A DNA stretch of 64,000 nucleotides from Paraburkholderia polaris (GCF_012927345.1 NZ_JABBGJ010000045.1:27751-91750); one strand, 5' to 3'. Positions 9,251-18,342 are shown, numbered from the stretch's first letter. Notes: a model not told the origin generated them from the letters alone. A program made the numbers and translations.

Positions 9251-9436
9251 AGGCCCCTTAAGCATTCAATTAGCTTTCAATCGAGCCAGGACTTTCCCGA
9301 AGTGCCGGCTCTCGATCTTGCACCGCACCACGCCCGACAACCCCCGCTACATATGCCTCGCCGCCTTGTCGGCCGCTTCGGCACGTCAATTCCCCTCCCG
9401 ATCGTTTTCTTGACGAGCGTCCCCTCGCCTGTTGTA

Positions 9437-9459
9437 CTAAATCAACCAAAGTGATTTAG
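9437..9459. promoter_or_regulatory. Candidate ROK operator upstream of the frc-like operon
   Basis: Perfect inverted repeat CTAAATCA-N7-TGATTTAG, 136 bp upstream of the first operon gene. The A/T-rich arms and length resemble operators of ROK repressors such as NagC, Mlc and XylR. The cognate factor is inferred to be the ROK protein at 12583-13809. Confidence 0.5.
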
Positions 9460-9480
9460 GCGGTCGATTTCAGACAGCCG

Positions 9481-9511
9481 TGGAACCGCGTCAGGTTCCA
9501 ATCCAGATTGC
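9481..9511. repeat. Structured repeat, copy B
   Basis: TGGAACC-N6-GGTTCCA followed by AATC-ca-GATT. It aligns with copy A at 6100 over 31 bp with six differences. The substitutions at stem positions 6 and 15 (T-A in copy A, C-G here) keep the pairing, as do changes in the second small stem. Confidence 0.55.
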
Positions 9512-9594
9512 GAACAGATTGCAAGCGCGCAGCGTTCGCGTACGCAATCGCCCGCAGTTCACAACGTCGTGGCCAATAACCGGAGGAGCGTCCC

Positions 9595-10599
9595 ATGAAT
9601 CTGAATTCCCGCAGGCATCCTGTCGCCAGGAAAATCGTATCGATGTGCGTGGCCGCATCGGCCGTGTGGTGTGCGAGCGCGAGCCAGGCGGCCGACCAGC
9701 CTGTCGTCGGCCTCATCACCAAGACCGACACGAACCCGTTCTTCGTGAAGATGAAACAGGGTGCCGAAGCGGCCGCCTCGAAAGACGGCGCCAAGCTGAT
9801 CACCGCAGCCGGCAAGTTCGACGGCGACAACGCGAGCCAGGTCACCGCCATCGAAAACATGATTACGGCCGGCGCGAAAGCGATTCTGATCACGCCGAGC
9901 GACACCAAAGCGATCGTGCCGAGCATCAAGAAAGCGCGCGCCGCCGGCGTGATGGTGGTTGCGCTCGACACGCCGACCGACCCGCAAGATGCCACGGACG
10001 CCCTCTTCGCCACCGACAACTTCAAAGCCGGCGTGCTGATCGGCAAGTACGCGAAGGCGGCCATGAACGGCAAGCCCGCGAAGATCGCCACGCTCGACCT
10101 TGCACCCGGCGTATCGGTCGGCGTGCTGCGTCATAACGGCTTCCTGGAAGGCTTCGGTGTGAAGGAAGGCGATCCGTCGATCGTTTGTAGCCAGGACACC
10201 CGCGGCGATCAGTCGAAGGGCCAGACGGCGATGGAAAACTGCCTGCAGAAATCGCCGGATATCAACGTGGTCTACACGATCAACGAACCGGCCGCAGCGG
10301 GTGCGTATCGCGCGCTCAAAGCAGCGGGCAAGGACAAGAGCGTGATGATCGTTTCCATCGACGGCGGCTGCGAAGGCGTACGCAATGTGAAGGCCGGCGC
10401 GATTGCCGCGACCTCGCAGCAGTATCCGTTGAAGATGGCCGCGCTCGGCGTGACGGCGGGCGTCGAGTATGCGAAGACCGGCAAGAAGGTCTCCGGCTAT
10501 CAGGACACGGGCGTGACGCTGATCACCGACAAGCCGATGTCCGGCGTCGACAGCAAGGATACGAAGTTCGGCCTCGACAACTGCTGGGGCAACAAGTAA
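9595..10599 (+). CDS. Sugar ABC transporter substrate-binding protein (FrcB-like, CUT2 class)
   Basis: 334 residues with a Sec signal peptide (CASASQA/ADQ near residue 33). The mature part PVVGLITKTDTNPFFVKMKQG is the RbsB/FrcB-type opening, and the ligand cleft motifs MVVALDTPTD and VSIDGGCEGV are present. It is first in an operon with a permease and an ATPase that has only one ABC domain, the FrcBCA arrangement known from rhizobial fructose uptake, followed by a ROK regulator instead of a kinase. The substrate (fructose, mannose or another hexose/pentose) cannot be decided from sequence. Confidence 0.88.
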   Translation: MNLNSRRHPVARKIVSMCVAASAVWCASASQAADQPVVGLITKTDTNPFFVKMKQGAEAAASKDGAKLITAAGKFDGDNASQVTAIENMITAGAKAILITPSDTKAIVPSIKKARAAGVMVVALDTPTDPQDATDALFATDNFKAGVLIGKYAKAAMNGKPAKIATLDLAPGVSVGVLRHNGFLEGFGVKEGDPSIVCSQDTRGDQSKGQTAMENCLQKSPDINVVYTINEPAAAGAYRALKAAGKDKSVMIVSIDGGCEGVRNVKAGAIAATSQQYPLKMAALGVTAGVEYAKTGKKVSGYQDTGVTLITDKPMSGVDSKDTKFGLDNCWGNK

Positions 10600-10611
10600 C
10601 GCGCACTGAAC

Positions 10612-10635
10612 GGCGGCCCACTCCGCTGGGCCGCC
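10612..10635 (+). promoter_or_regulatory. Intercistronic hairpin after the binding-protein gene
   Basis: Perfect 9-bp stem GGCGGCCCA/TGGGCCGCC with a 6-base loop, just after the stop at 10599 and without a T tract. Such hairpins commonly protect the upstream mRNA so that the receptor is made in excess of the permease; that role is inferred. Confidence 0.5.
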
Positions 10636-10650
10636 CCCGGATGGCCTGAT

Positions 10651-10695
10651 CGCCGGAGTGCCGGCCACCGGAGTGCCGGCCGCCGGATCGCCGGC
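10651..10695. repeat. Three tandem 15-bp repeats between binding-protein and permease genes
   Basis: Three near-identical units CGCCGGAGTGCCGGC, CACCGGAGTGCCGGC and CGCCGGATCGCCGGC. Each contains a small palindrome, so the transcript could form several alternative stems. One of many short tandem arrays in the window. Confidence 0.8.
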
Positions 10696-10750
10696 CCCCG
10701 TATTCGCCACGTGGCCTGCCCGCCACGTTCATGCATCGAGGACACCTATC

Positions 10751-11737
10751 ATGTCGACTCCTTCCGCGCCCGCGGGCCACCCGCGCACCTTCACCGACCG
10801 CTTGCCGTCGCTCGCTGAAATCGGACCGCTGATCGCCCTGCTGCTGGCCTGCGGCTTCTTCATTTCACAGAGCAACCGGTTCCTGTCGTTCCAGAATCTC
10901 TCGCTGATCCTGCAACAGACGATGGTGGTCGCCGTCATCGCCATCGGCCAGACGCTGATCGTGCTGACAGGCGGGATCGATCTGTCGTGCGGGATGGTGA
11001 TGGCGTTCGGCTCGATCATCATGACCAAATTCGCGGTCACGCTCGGCGTGCCGCCCATTCTCGCGATTCTGTGCGGCATCGCCGCGAGCGCGCTGTTCGG
11101 TGCGCTCAATGGCGTGCTAATCACACGGATCAAGTTGCCGGCCTTTATCGTCACGCTCGGTACGCTGAACATCGCGTTCGCGCTCACGCAGATCTATTCG
11201 AACGCGGAAAGCGTCTCGAATCTGCCGGACGCAATCATGTTCCTGGGCAACACGTTCAAGCTCGGCCCCGCCGATGTCACCTACGGCACAGTGCTCACGC
11301 TGCTGATGTACGTGGCGACGTGGTTCGTCTTGCGCGACACCGTGCCCGGCCGACATCTGTATGCGCTCGGCAATAACCCCGAAGCCGCGCGCCTGATGGG
11401 CCTCTCGTCGCAGAAAATTTTGCTCACCGTGTATTCGCTGGCCGGCGCGATCTACGGTATTGCCGCGCTGTTGTCGGTGTCGCGCACCGGCGTCGGCGAT
11501 CCGCAGGCAGGGCAAACCGAGAACCTCGACAGTATTACGGCGGTGGTGTTGGGCGGCACGAGTCTGTTCGGCGGACGCGGCTCGATTACCGGAACACTGC
11601 TCGGTGCGTTGATCGTCGGCGTGTTTCGCAATGGCTTGACACTGATCGGCGTCTCTTCGGTCTACCAGGTATTGATCACCGGCATACTCGTGATTCTCGC
11701 GGTGGCCGCGGACAAACTTTCCCATCGTCGCGGTTGA
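10751..11737 (+). CDS. Sugar ABC transporter permease (FrcC-like)
   Basis: 328 residues with about ten hydrophobic segments, a BPD_transp_2-type permease of the RbsC/FrcC group. Landmarks are LTGGIDLSCGMVMAFGSIIM, the conserved LPAFIVTLGTL and the cytoplasmic EAA-like region GNNPEAARLMGLSSQKI near residue 220. The start at 10751 follows GAGGA and gives a normal short cytoplasmic N-terminus; the longer frame from 10658 would begin within the tandem repeats. It belongs to the operon with the upstream receptor and downstream ATPase. Confidence 0.9.
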   Translation: MSTPSAPAGHPRTFTDRLPSLAEIGPLIALLLACGFFISQSNRFLSFQNLSLILQQTMVVAVIAIGQTLIVLTGGIDLSCGMVMAFGSIIMTKFAVTLGVPPILAILCGIAASALFGALNGVLITRIKLPAFIVTLGTLNIAFALTQIYSNAESVSNLPDAIMFLGNTFKLGPADVTYGTVLTLLMYVATWFVLRDTVPGRHLYALGNNPEAARLMGLSSQKILLTVYSLAGAIYGIAALLSVSRTGVGDPQAGQTENLDSITAVVLGGTSLFGGRGSITGTLLGALIVGVFRNGLTLIGVSSVYQVLITGILVILAVAADKLSHRRG

Positions 11738-11754
11738 GCACTCAGGAGCCTGTC

Positions 11755-12552
11755 ATGTCGACACCTACTTCCGCTTCTGTCGTGCTGCCCGTTCTGCAGG
11801 CACGCGGACTCGTCAAACGCTACGGCAACGTCACCGCGCTCGACGGTTGTGATTTCGAAGTGCTGCCCGGCGAGATTCTCGCCGTGATCGGCGACAACGG
11901 CGCGGGCAAATCGTCGTTGATCAAGGCGCTTTCGGGCGCCACCGTCCCCGATGAGGGCGAAATCCTGCTTGACGGCAAGCCGGTTAAATTCCGCAGTCCT
12001 TTGGATGCACGCGCTCAAGGCATCGAAACCGTGTACCAGGAACTCGCGGTGGCGCCCGCCATGAGCATCGCCGAAAACCTGTTTCTTGCCCGTGAGCTCG
12101 TCAAACCGGGCTGGCGCGGGTCGATCTTCAAGATGATCGACAAGCGTCGCATGCTCGAGGAAGCCACCGCGCATATGAAGGATCTGCAAATCGGTATTCG
12201 CTCGATGCGCCAGGCGGTCGAAACGCTATCCGGCGGCCAGCGTCAAGGGGTGGCTGTCGCGCGCAGCGCGGCGTTCGCCCGGCATGTGGTGATTCTCGAC
12301 GAACCCACCGCCGCGCTCGGCGTGAAAGAAGGCAACATGGTGCTCGAACTGATCCGCCGCGTGCGCGAGCGCGGCCTGCCGGTGATCCTGATCAGCCACA
12401 ACATGCCGCACGTGTTCGAAGTCGCGGATCGCATTCATATCCAGCGGCTCGGCCGGCGCGCGGCGATCGTGAACACCAAAGACATCCACATGTCGGAGGC
12501 CGTGGCGATCATGACGGGCGCGAAGGAAGCGGACGTCAAGGCGATTGCATGA
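11755..12552 (+). CDS. Sugar ABC transporter ATP-binding protein, single ABC domain (FrcA-like)
   Basis: 265 residues with Walker A GDNGAGKSS near residue 47, a Q-loop in VYQELAVAPAMS, signature LSGGQRQGVAVAR near 160 and Walker B VVILDEPTAALG. CUT2 ATPases such as RbsA are usually double-domain proteins of about 500 residues; one domain here matches FrcA. The start at 11755 follows CAGGAGCC; a TTG seven codons upstream is less likely. It starts 17 bp after the permease stop. Confidence 0.9.
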   Translation: MSTPTSASVVLPVLQARGLVKRYGNVTALDGCDFEVLPGEILAVIGDNGAGKSSLIKALSGATVPDEGEILLDGKPVKFRSPLDARAQGIETVYQELAVAPAMSIAENLFLARELVKPGWRGSIFKMIDKRRMLEEATAHMKDLQIGIRSMRQAVETLSGGQRQGVAVARSAAFARHVVILDEPTAALGVKEGNMVLELIRRVRERGLPVILISHNMPHVFEVADRIHIQRLGRRAAIVNTKDIHMSEAVAIMTGAKEADVKAIA

Positions 12553-12582
12553 TGGTTGCATCCCGCTGAGGGGCACGCGACG

Positions 12583-13809
12583 ATGGAAACTATCGGCACC
12601 CGTTCGCCCCTTAAACGCACGGTCGGCTCCAATCAGGTCGGCATGCGGCAGTTCAACGAACGAATCGTCTTGCAGGCGATCCGTTTGCACGGGCCGCTGC
12701 CGAAAGCTGACGTGGGCCGTCTCACGCGTCTGTCGATGCAAACCGTGTCGATGATCGTCGACCGTCTGATCGACGACGGCCTGCTCGAGAAGCAGGCACG
12801 CGTGCGTGGCCGCATCGGTCAACCCTCGGTGCCGATCGCGTTGCGCGCCGACGGCGCGTACACCATCGGCATCAAGGTGGGGCGCCGCAGTCTCGACGTG
12901 CTGGCGATGGATTTCGCGGGCCACGTCGTGTGCCGCGATGTATTCGACTATGCCTATCCCGATCCGCGCACGCTATTCCCCGCGCTCGAAAGCAAACTGG
13001 CACGCGTGAATCAGACGCTCGGCGCAAAAGCGAACAAAGTAGTTGGCGTGGGCGTGGCGGCGCCGTTGTGGCTCGGCGGTTGGCGCGATTTTCTCGGCGC
13101 GCCGCAGGACGCGCTGGAAGCGTGGCACGAGATCGACTTGCGCAGCCGCATCGCGACGATGACGGGCTTGCCCGTCGAGTTCGCCAAAGACACCACCGCC
13201 GCCTGCGCGGCCGAACTCGTGATGGGCCAAGGCCGCGGGATTCACAATTTTCTATACCTGTTCGTCGGTACGTTTATCGGCGGCGGCCTGGTGATCGACG
13301 GACGTTTGCATGCCGGACCGCACGACAACGCGGGCGCAGTCGGCTCGATACCGCTAAGGGACGGCAGCGCTCGCAAACCTTCGCGGCAACTGCTGCACGC
13401 AGCATCGGGCTTTGTCCTGGAACGGCTGTTGAGCGATGCAGGCGCGCCGTCCGCCGCCGCGCATGACCATCGCGCGTTGTCGCCTGAACTGTGGCGCCTG
13501 ACCGAACAATGGCTCGACACCGCTTGCCCGGCAATCGCCAGTGCGTTGACCAATGCGGCTGCCTTGCTCGACCTGGAAGCGGTGGTGATCGACGGTGAAC
13601 TCGACCGGCAACTAGTCCGCGAAATCATCCGCCGAACCGAGCGCGTGCTCGATCGCTTTGAATGGGAGGGAATGGTGCGTCCGCAACTACTGGAAGGCAC
13701 TATCGGCGCCGATGCGCGGGCAATGGGCGGTGCGATTCTGCCGTTGTACGCGCATTTCGCGCCCGTGCACGAGCTATTCCTGAAGCCGGCAACAGAAGCC
13801 GGTTATTAG
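12583..13809 (+). CDS. ROK-family transcriptional regulator
   Basis: 408 residues. The N-terminal winged HTH (NERIVLQAIRLHGPLPKADVGRLTRLSMQTVSMIVDRL) is followed by an ASKHA/ROK domain with the GGGLVIDGRLHAGPHDNAGAVG signature near residue 230. The usual ROK zinc cluster CxCGxxGC is not visible, as in several NagC/XylR-type regulators. The start at 12583 follows GAGGGG; the TTG at 12556 was rejected. It sits 30 bp behind the ATPase gene, so it is probably co-transcribed and autoregulated through the inverted repeat at 9437-9459. Confidence 0.85.
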   Translation: METIGTRSPLKRTVGSNQVGMRQFNERIVLQAIRLHGPLPKADVGRLTRLSMQTVSMIVDRLIDDGLLEKQARVRGRIGQPSVPIALRADGAYTIGIKVGRRSLDVLAMDFAGHVVCRDVFDYAYPDPRTLFPALESKLARVNQTLGAKANKVVGVGVAAPLWLGGWRDFLGAPQDALEAWHEIDLRSRIATMTGLPVEFAKDTTAACAAELVMGQGRGIHNFLYLFVGTFIGGGLVIDGRLHAGPHDNAGAVGSIPLRDGSARKPSRQLLHAASGFVLERLLSDAGAPSAAAHDHRALSPELWRLTEQWLDTACPAIASALTNAAALLDLEAVVIDGELDRQLVREIIRRTERVLDRFEWEGMVRPQLLEGTIGADARAMGGAILPLYAHFAPVHELFLKPATEAGY

Positions 13810-13913
13810 CCGCCGACAGAGGCTGTTCTCGTGCGAAACACACGGAGCACGACTTCGTCCATAACGTCTCGCACGGTTATCAAGCAGTCGTGACCCGTTG
13901 CTAACCCAACCGC

Positions 13914-16900
13914 TTATTGCACGGCTACCTTTGCTACAGACGCGGTTTTGGCAGACGGATCCTTCAGCAACGGCTCCAACACCGGCGCCAGCGACTTCAG
14001 CAACTGGACCGACAGCGCGCTGGTGAACTCGTACCGCGCCGCATACGGTTCATGCACGTAGGCGGTCAGCGTGCCGTAGAAGCGGTCCCCCATCACAAAC
14101 ACGAAGGTTGCGCTGCGGTTCACCTTGCGCGATTCGATCAGCCGCGCGCCTTTGGCCCACACATTGAAGCGCTGATCGCCGGTACCGGTCTTGCCGTAAA
14201 TCTCGAGTGTCTGACCGTCGGGGAACGTCATGCCCTGCGCAAGACGCTTCGCCGTACCGCCTAACACCACATCGCGCAACAGCATTCTGACAACCCCGGC
14301 GATCTCCGGCGACAACTGCTGCTGCGGCGCCACCGCTGCCCGTTGGAAATGCGTTTCGTACGGCGTGTTTTTCGCAAAGTCGAGTTGCGTAAGGCTTTCT
14401 GTCGGCACCTTGTTGCCGCCGTTGGCAATCACGCCAATCAGTTGCGCGAGCGCAGCCGGCCGGTCGCCGGACGCGCCAATCGCCGCCGCATACGAAGGCG
14501 TGAGCGTCGCAAATGGGTAGCCGAGCGCCTGCCACGATTTGCCGATCGCATCGTAAGCGCGCAGTTCGACCATCCGCTTGATGCGGCGGTCCTGCGTAGC
14601 GTGATAGCGGGTCTTGAAGAGCCACGAGTATGTCGACAGACGCACGTCGCTGCTTGCTTTCTGTACCTGCTCGAGCGTTGCATCGGGATGGGCGCGCAGG
14701 TAGTTGAGCGTCCACAACTCCAGCGGATGCACGCTCGAAATGTAGCCGCGATCGTTCAGATTGAAGCGGTCGATCGAATATTTGTCATACAGGTTAGCCA
14801 GATCTTCATCGTCCAGCATGGAGGCGGCCGGCGTATTTTTCAACGCGGCACGCATCTTCGCGTTGAACCACGCATTCGATTCATCCGGTGCGACGCTGCG
14901 CAACACCGTCGCCACTTTCGGCGGTGATTTGCGCACGCCGAGCAGCAACAAGGCCAACTGCTGCTCGGGCGCTTTGCCGTGGTACTTCGTGTAGAAACGA
15001 TTCATATACACGCGGCTTTCCTGATCGGCGAAACGCGTGAGATACATCTTGCGGATCGCCGGATCGCCCAGCCATTGCGACGACGGCCCGGTGGTTTGAA
15101 CCATCTCGTAGTGGACGATATCGCGCATCAGCCGCACGAACACCAGATTCACCGAATGCTGGAAGGCGCGGTGCACGGTGAGAATGCGGCTGTTGTCGTC
15201 GGAATCGAAGTTGTTGAAGGACTGCGCGCCACCGCCCGTATAGAACGTTTCGCCCGGGCTCGCCGAGTATTTGCGTTCCACCGCCGCATCGAGCATGGCT
15301 TGCAACGAGCGATCCGAGGTATGCGCCAGATAATCCAGTGCCCAGCGCGTGAGTTGATCGTTCGGATCGGGCTTCACGGCTTTCAGCTCCGCTGTGCTCA
15401 GCGGGGCATAACGCGCATGCAGGTCGGAGACGATCTGCAAATACGTCACCACGGTACGCATTTTCGCCGTCGAACCGAGATTCAGCCGTGCGCCGGAATT
15501 GATGTCGAACGGCTGGTTGACGCTATCGGTTTGCACCCGCACGAGGTTCGCGCCGTCGCGCCGTTCGAACAGCGTGAAGCTATAGGCGATTCTCGACGGA
15601 TCGTCGGAAGCGCGCAGCATTTCAAAGCCGACAATTCCGGCGGCTTTCGCGCCGTCGCGCGTCGCGGCGGCGGCGAGGCGTTCACTCACGGCCAGCTGCA
15701 CGGCGTTGTTGAGCGTGCCCGTCGCTTGCAAGTCGAGCCGGTCGAGTTCGTAGAAACTCGGAATGCCGAGCGCCGCCAACAGATGCGAGCGCATCGACGT
15801 GACGGCCTTGCGCGACACGAACGAGTCCGCGTTCTCCGTATGGTTTGGTGTATGGCGCAGATCCACTTGCGCGGACAGCGCGGCATCACGCAGCGCAACC
15901 GTTATCACACCGCCGTTCGCCAGCAACCGCAAATAGCTATCCGTCAGACGTTCGAGTTCTGCATAGCCGTGACGCAGGTAATACGACGGCGCGCGCTGCG
16001 CGATCATCAGCGAGAGCACCTGACGAAACGCCTCGCCCTGCTCGGCAAGATTCGCTTCTGTCGATGGCGCGGTGAGAATGCGGTTGACGTCGTTGAAATC
16101 GCGGCCATACCAGGCGGCCAGACCGTCGCCAATCCCGTTGATTTCGCCGATACCCGGTTGCGCGGCAAGCGGCACCGAGTTGAGATAGTGGACGACGATC
16201 TGCTGGCGCGCGGGCATGGTCTGCGGGCCATTCAGATAAGCGCGTACCGAGGCCGATGCGATTTGCCGCAATTTCTCCGGCGGCGTTGCCGTGCGCCCAC
16301 CCGCCGAGTGGCGGAACTTCTCTATCTGTGTAGCGAGCGTGCTGCCGCCCGGCTGCGATTGATGCCGATTGAACACGCGCGCGCCCTGATCGACTAGCGC
16401 GCGGCTAAAGCGCCCCCAGTCGATCGCCGGATTGCGGTTCGGCTGATCCGGGTCGAGCAGATAGCGGTCTTCGATAAACAGCAGCGAATTGACGACAAGC
16501 GGCGGGATCGAATCGAAGCTGGCATAAACGCGGCCTGGAAACTGTGCACCAAAGAGCGGCGCACCGGTGCCGTCGAAGAGTTGCAACCCCGCCTGATCTT
16601 TTTCGGCGTAGGGAATAAATAGACCGTTATCGGCTAGCGACAGCATCCGCTCGGAATCCCGCGACTGTGCGCTGATTTCAAACCCGCGTTGCAGCAATCG
16701 CTGCTGGAACGAAGGCAGCAACGCGTAGCCGAGGCGGCTGTCGTAGGGGCCTTTGTCTGCCTGGGGGAAGCGGATGGAGTGACTTGGACCGCCGTCGACG
16801 GAAAAACCCACGTCGCGCGTAAGTTCGGAGAGGTAGCGCGCCTGCAGTCGAGATGTTTCGATCTCGACCTGCACAAAGCGCGCCGCCAACGCCAGCGCGA

Positions 16901-16994
16901 GCAGAAATGCCGCCGCCAGCCCCCATTTGAGCCACTTCCTGACGGGCGCCGTGCCTGTCGCGCGAAGCGGTAACCGAACCAGTGGCCGATTCAT
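13914..16994 (-). CDS. Class A penicillin-binding protein-like transglycosylase/transpeptidase
   Basis: 1026 residues: a short cytoplasmic tail, one membrane anchor at about 20-42, a GT51 glycan-polymerase domain at about 150-340 and a transpeptidase domain from about 440. GT51 motifs are ED at 175-176 and GGST at 216-219, but the third motif reads KLRQIASA, with Q244 where the family has a catalytic-site Glu. The transpeptidase has SxxK as STAK at 508-511 and KTGTGD near residue 930. The start at 16994 follows GGGGAGA. It is divergent relative to PBP1a/b and may be specialised for stress or a cell-shape role. It is convergent with the ROK gene and follows LysR across a terminator. Confidence 0.85.
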   Translation of the reverse strand: MNRPLVRLPLRATGTAPVRKWLKWGLAAAFLLALALAARFVQVEIETSRLQARYLSELTRDVGFSVDGGPSHSIRFPQADKGPYDSRLGYALLPSFQQRLLQRGFEISAQSRDSERMLSLADNGLFIPYAEKDQAGLQLFDGTGAPLFGAQFPGRVYASFDSIPPLVVNSLLFIEDRYLLDPDQPNRNPAIDWGRFSRALVDQGARVFNRHQSQPGGSTLATQIEKFRHSAGGRTATPPEKLRQIASASVRAYLNGPQTMPARQQIVVHYLNSVPLAAQPGIGEINGIGDGLAAWYGRDFNDVNRILTAPSTEANLAEQGEAFRQVLSLMIAQRAPSYYLRHGYAELERLTDSYLRLLANGGVITVALRDAALSAQVDLRHTPNHTENADSFVSRKAVTSMRSHLLAALGIPSFYELDRLDLQATGTLNNAVQLAVSERLAAAATRDGAKAAGIVGFEMLRASDDPSRIAYSFTLFERRDGANLVRVQTDSVNQPFDINSGARLNLGSTAKMRTVVTYLQIVSDLHARYAPLSTAELKAVKPDPNDQLTRWALDYLAHTSDRSLQAMLDAAVERKYSASPGETFYTGGGAQSFNNFDSDDNSRILTVHRAFQHSVNLVFVRLMRDIVHYEMVQTTGPSSQWLGDPAIRKMYLTRFADQESRVYMNRFYTKYHGKAPEQQLALLLLGVRKSPPKVATVLRSVAPDESNAWFNAKMRAALKNTPAASMLDDEDLANLYDKYSIDRFNLNDRGYISSVHPLELWTLNYLRAHPDATLEQVQKASSDVRLSTYSWLFKTRYHATQDRRIKRMVELRAYDAIGKSWQALGYPFATLTPSYAAAIGASGDRPAALAQLIGVIANGGNKVPTESLTQLDFAKNTPYETHFQRAAVAPQQQLSPEIAGVVRMLLRDVVLGGTAKRLAQGMTFPDGQTLEIYGKTGTGDQRFNVWAKGARLIESRKVNRSATFVFVMGDRFYGTLTAYVHEPYAARYEFTSALSVQLLKSLAPVLEPLLKDPSAKTASVAKVAVQ

Positions 16995-17185
16995 GGCTGC
17001 TCTCCCCGAGCGGGCGCCATGCTCCTGAATCTCCTGAATCTGGCGCACCTTCGATCAAGTGTAGCGCGGAAAACGAGCATGCAACCGGTTCGGATTTACC
17101 CGAGAGTGTCGCCGCAGCAACACCCCTGCATAGGGCATGGCGGAGCACCGAATGGCGTGAGATATTGGATGTCTTTCGAAAGACG

Positions 17186-17211
17186 AAAAACCGCTGCTTC
17201 AAGCGGTTTTT
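17186..17211. terminator. Bidirectional rho-independent terminator
   Basis: Perfect 10-bp stem AAAAACCGCT/AGCGGTTTTT with a 6-base loop. It overlaps the 3' end of the minus-strand LysR gene and separates it from the penicillin-binding protein gene. Confidence 0.85.
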
Positions 17212-18182
17212 TGATTCTGCACCAGCTGACTCTCCAACTGCGCCCCCACCTGCCCCACCTTCCGTCCATGCAATAACTCGATAAATTGCTCAGCCGGCGG
17301 CGACAGCACGCCGCCCTTGCGCGTCACAATGCCGAAGGTTTGCGAAGGCGATTTCAGTTTGACCGGCACGAGACGCAACATTTTTTGCCGGGCGAACAAC
17401 GTCGCGATCGCGGTCGGCAAAAGTGAAACCAGATCGGCACTGCTTTGCAGTAACGCGACTGTCACAAAGGTGGAGGCGGTCGAGATCGGGTTGTCCGGCA
17501 TCTCGAGCCCCGCCAGATCCATCTCACGTTCGAGCAACGCGTGCAAGGGCATATGCGACGGATACATCACCCAGCGGTGACCGGTCAGATCACGCAGTGT
17601 CACTTCCTTCCTGGACAAGGACGGATGCTCATAACCCACCACCACGGATAACGGCTCGTCATCGAGCGGATGGTAGCGATACTTCGACGGATCGGCGGCG
17701 ACTGCCGCACGGCCGATCACCAGATCAAGCCGGCCTTCGTCGAGTTGCAGCAGCATGCGCGCACTCGTGTCTTCCACCACTTCGATCGACAAGCCCGGCT
17801 GCGCGGCATGCAGATCATTCAGCGCCGGCACGACGCACTCGGGAATCGCGCCCATGATCGCCCCGATCGCCAGACGCCCGCCGCGCCCCGAACGGATCTC
17901 GGCCACGTCCTGGCACAGCGCGGTAAGGTCCGTCGCCAGGAGCCGCGCGTAGCGGATCACACAGTGGCCGAGCTGGTTCGGAATCATGCCGCTCTTCGAG
18001 CGTTCGAAGAGCGGCGCCTCGAACATCGACTCCAGCTCCTGTAACGCCTTGCTGGCGGCCGACTGCGTCATCGACATCGCGCCGGCTGCTTTGTGCAGCG
18101 ACGTGTGGTCGTCAAGTGCGATCAGCAATTGCAGCTGCTTCATGCGCAGTCTCGACAGCAGAACGTTCAGGGTGTCTTTCAT
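17199..18182 (-). CDS. LysR-family transcriptional regulator, divergent from the L-KDA dehydratase gene
   Basis: 327 residues with a LysR HTH (LRMKQLQLLIALDDHTSLHKAAGAMSMTQ) and an effector domain resembling GbpR/PecT-type sugar-responsive regulators. The start at 18182 was chosen by HTH position; no clear ribosome-binding site is seen there, so the true start could be a few codons away. It is divergent from the dehydratase gene at 18343 with 160 bp between, the classic LysR-target arrangement. The likely effector is an intermediate of pentose or sugar acid breakdown; this is inference. Confidence 0.85.
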   Translation of the reverse strand: MKDTLNVLLSRLRMKQLQLLIALDDHTSLHKAAGAMSMTQSAASKALQELESMFEAPLFERSKSGMIPNQLGHCVIRYARLLATDLTALCQDVAEIRSGRGGRLAIGAIMGAIPECVVPALNDLHAAQPGLSIEVVEDTSARMLLQLDEGRLDLVIGRAAVAADPSKYRYHPLDDEPLSVVVGYEHPSLSRKEVTLRDLTGHRWVMYPSHMPLHALLEREMDLAGLEMPDNPISTASTFVTVALLQSSADLVSLLPTAIATLFARQKMLRLVPVKLKSPSQTFGIVTRKGGVLSPPAEQFIELLHGRKVGQVGAQLESQLVQNQKTA

Positions 18183-18342
18183 AGAATGCCGGGAAGCCGC
18201 GGGGTGAGTCGCAAAAGCGATCACAAGATGGAAACAATTCAATATACCCGCCACGCACACCGCCGTATAGTCAGCGACGGAGACATTCAAAGACCCACGC
18301 CTGATCACGTCATCACCTCACCTCGGCACAACGCACATCACC

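Larger units (their letters stand above)
9251..9594. promoter_or_regulatory. Upstream region of the sugar ABC operon with inverted repeat and structured element
   Basis: No credible gene; a 90-residue frame at 9182-9454 lacks family features. At 9437-9459 lies an 8-bp inverted repeat CTAAATCA-N7-TGATTTAG, a plausible operator for the ROK regulator at the end of the operon. At 9481-9511 is copy B of the structured repeat seen at 6100. A ribosome-binding site (CCGGAGGAG) precedes the start at 9595. Confidence 0.6.

Noticed and set aside
9182..9454. 90-codon frame after the LivK-like gene
   Set aside because: It spans a terminator-like hairpin, is Pro/Arg-rich and has no ribosome-binding site.
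14979..16397. Plus-strand frame of 472 codons opposite the penicillin-binding protein gene
   Set aside because: Arg/His-rich antisense frame with no recognisable domain.
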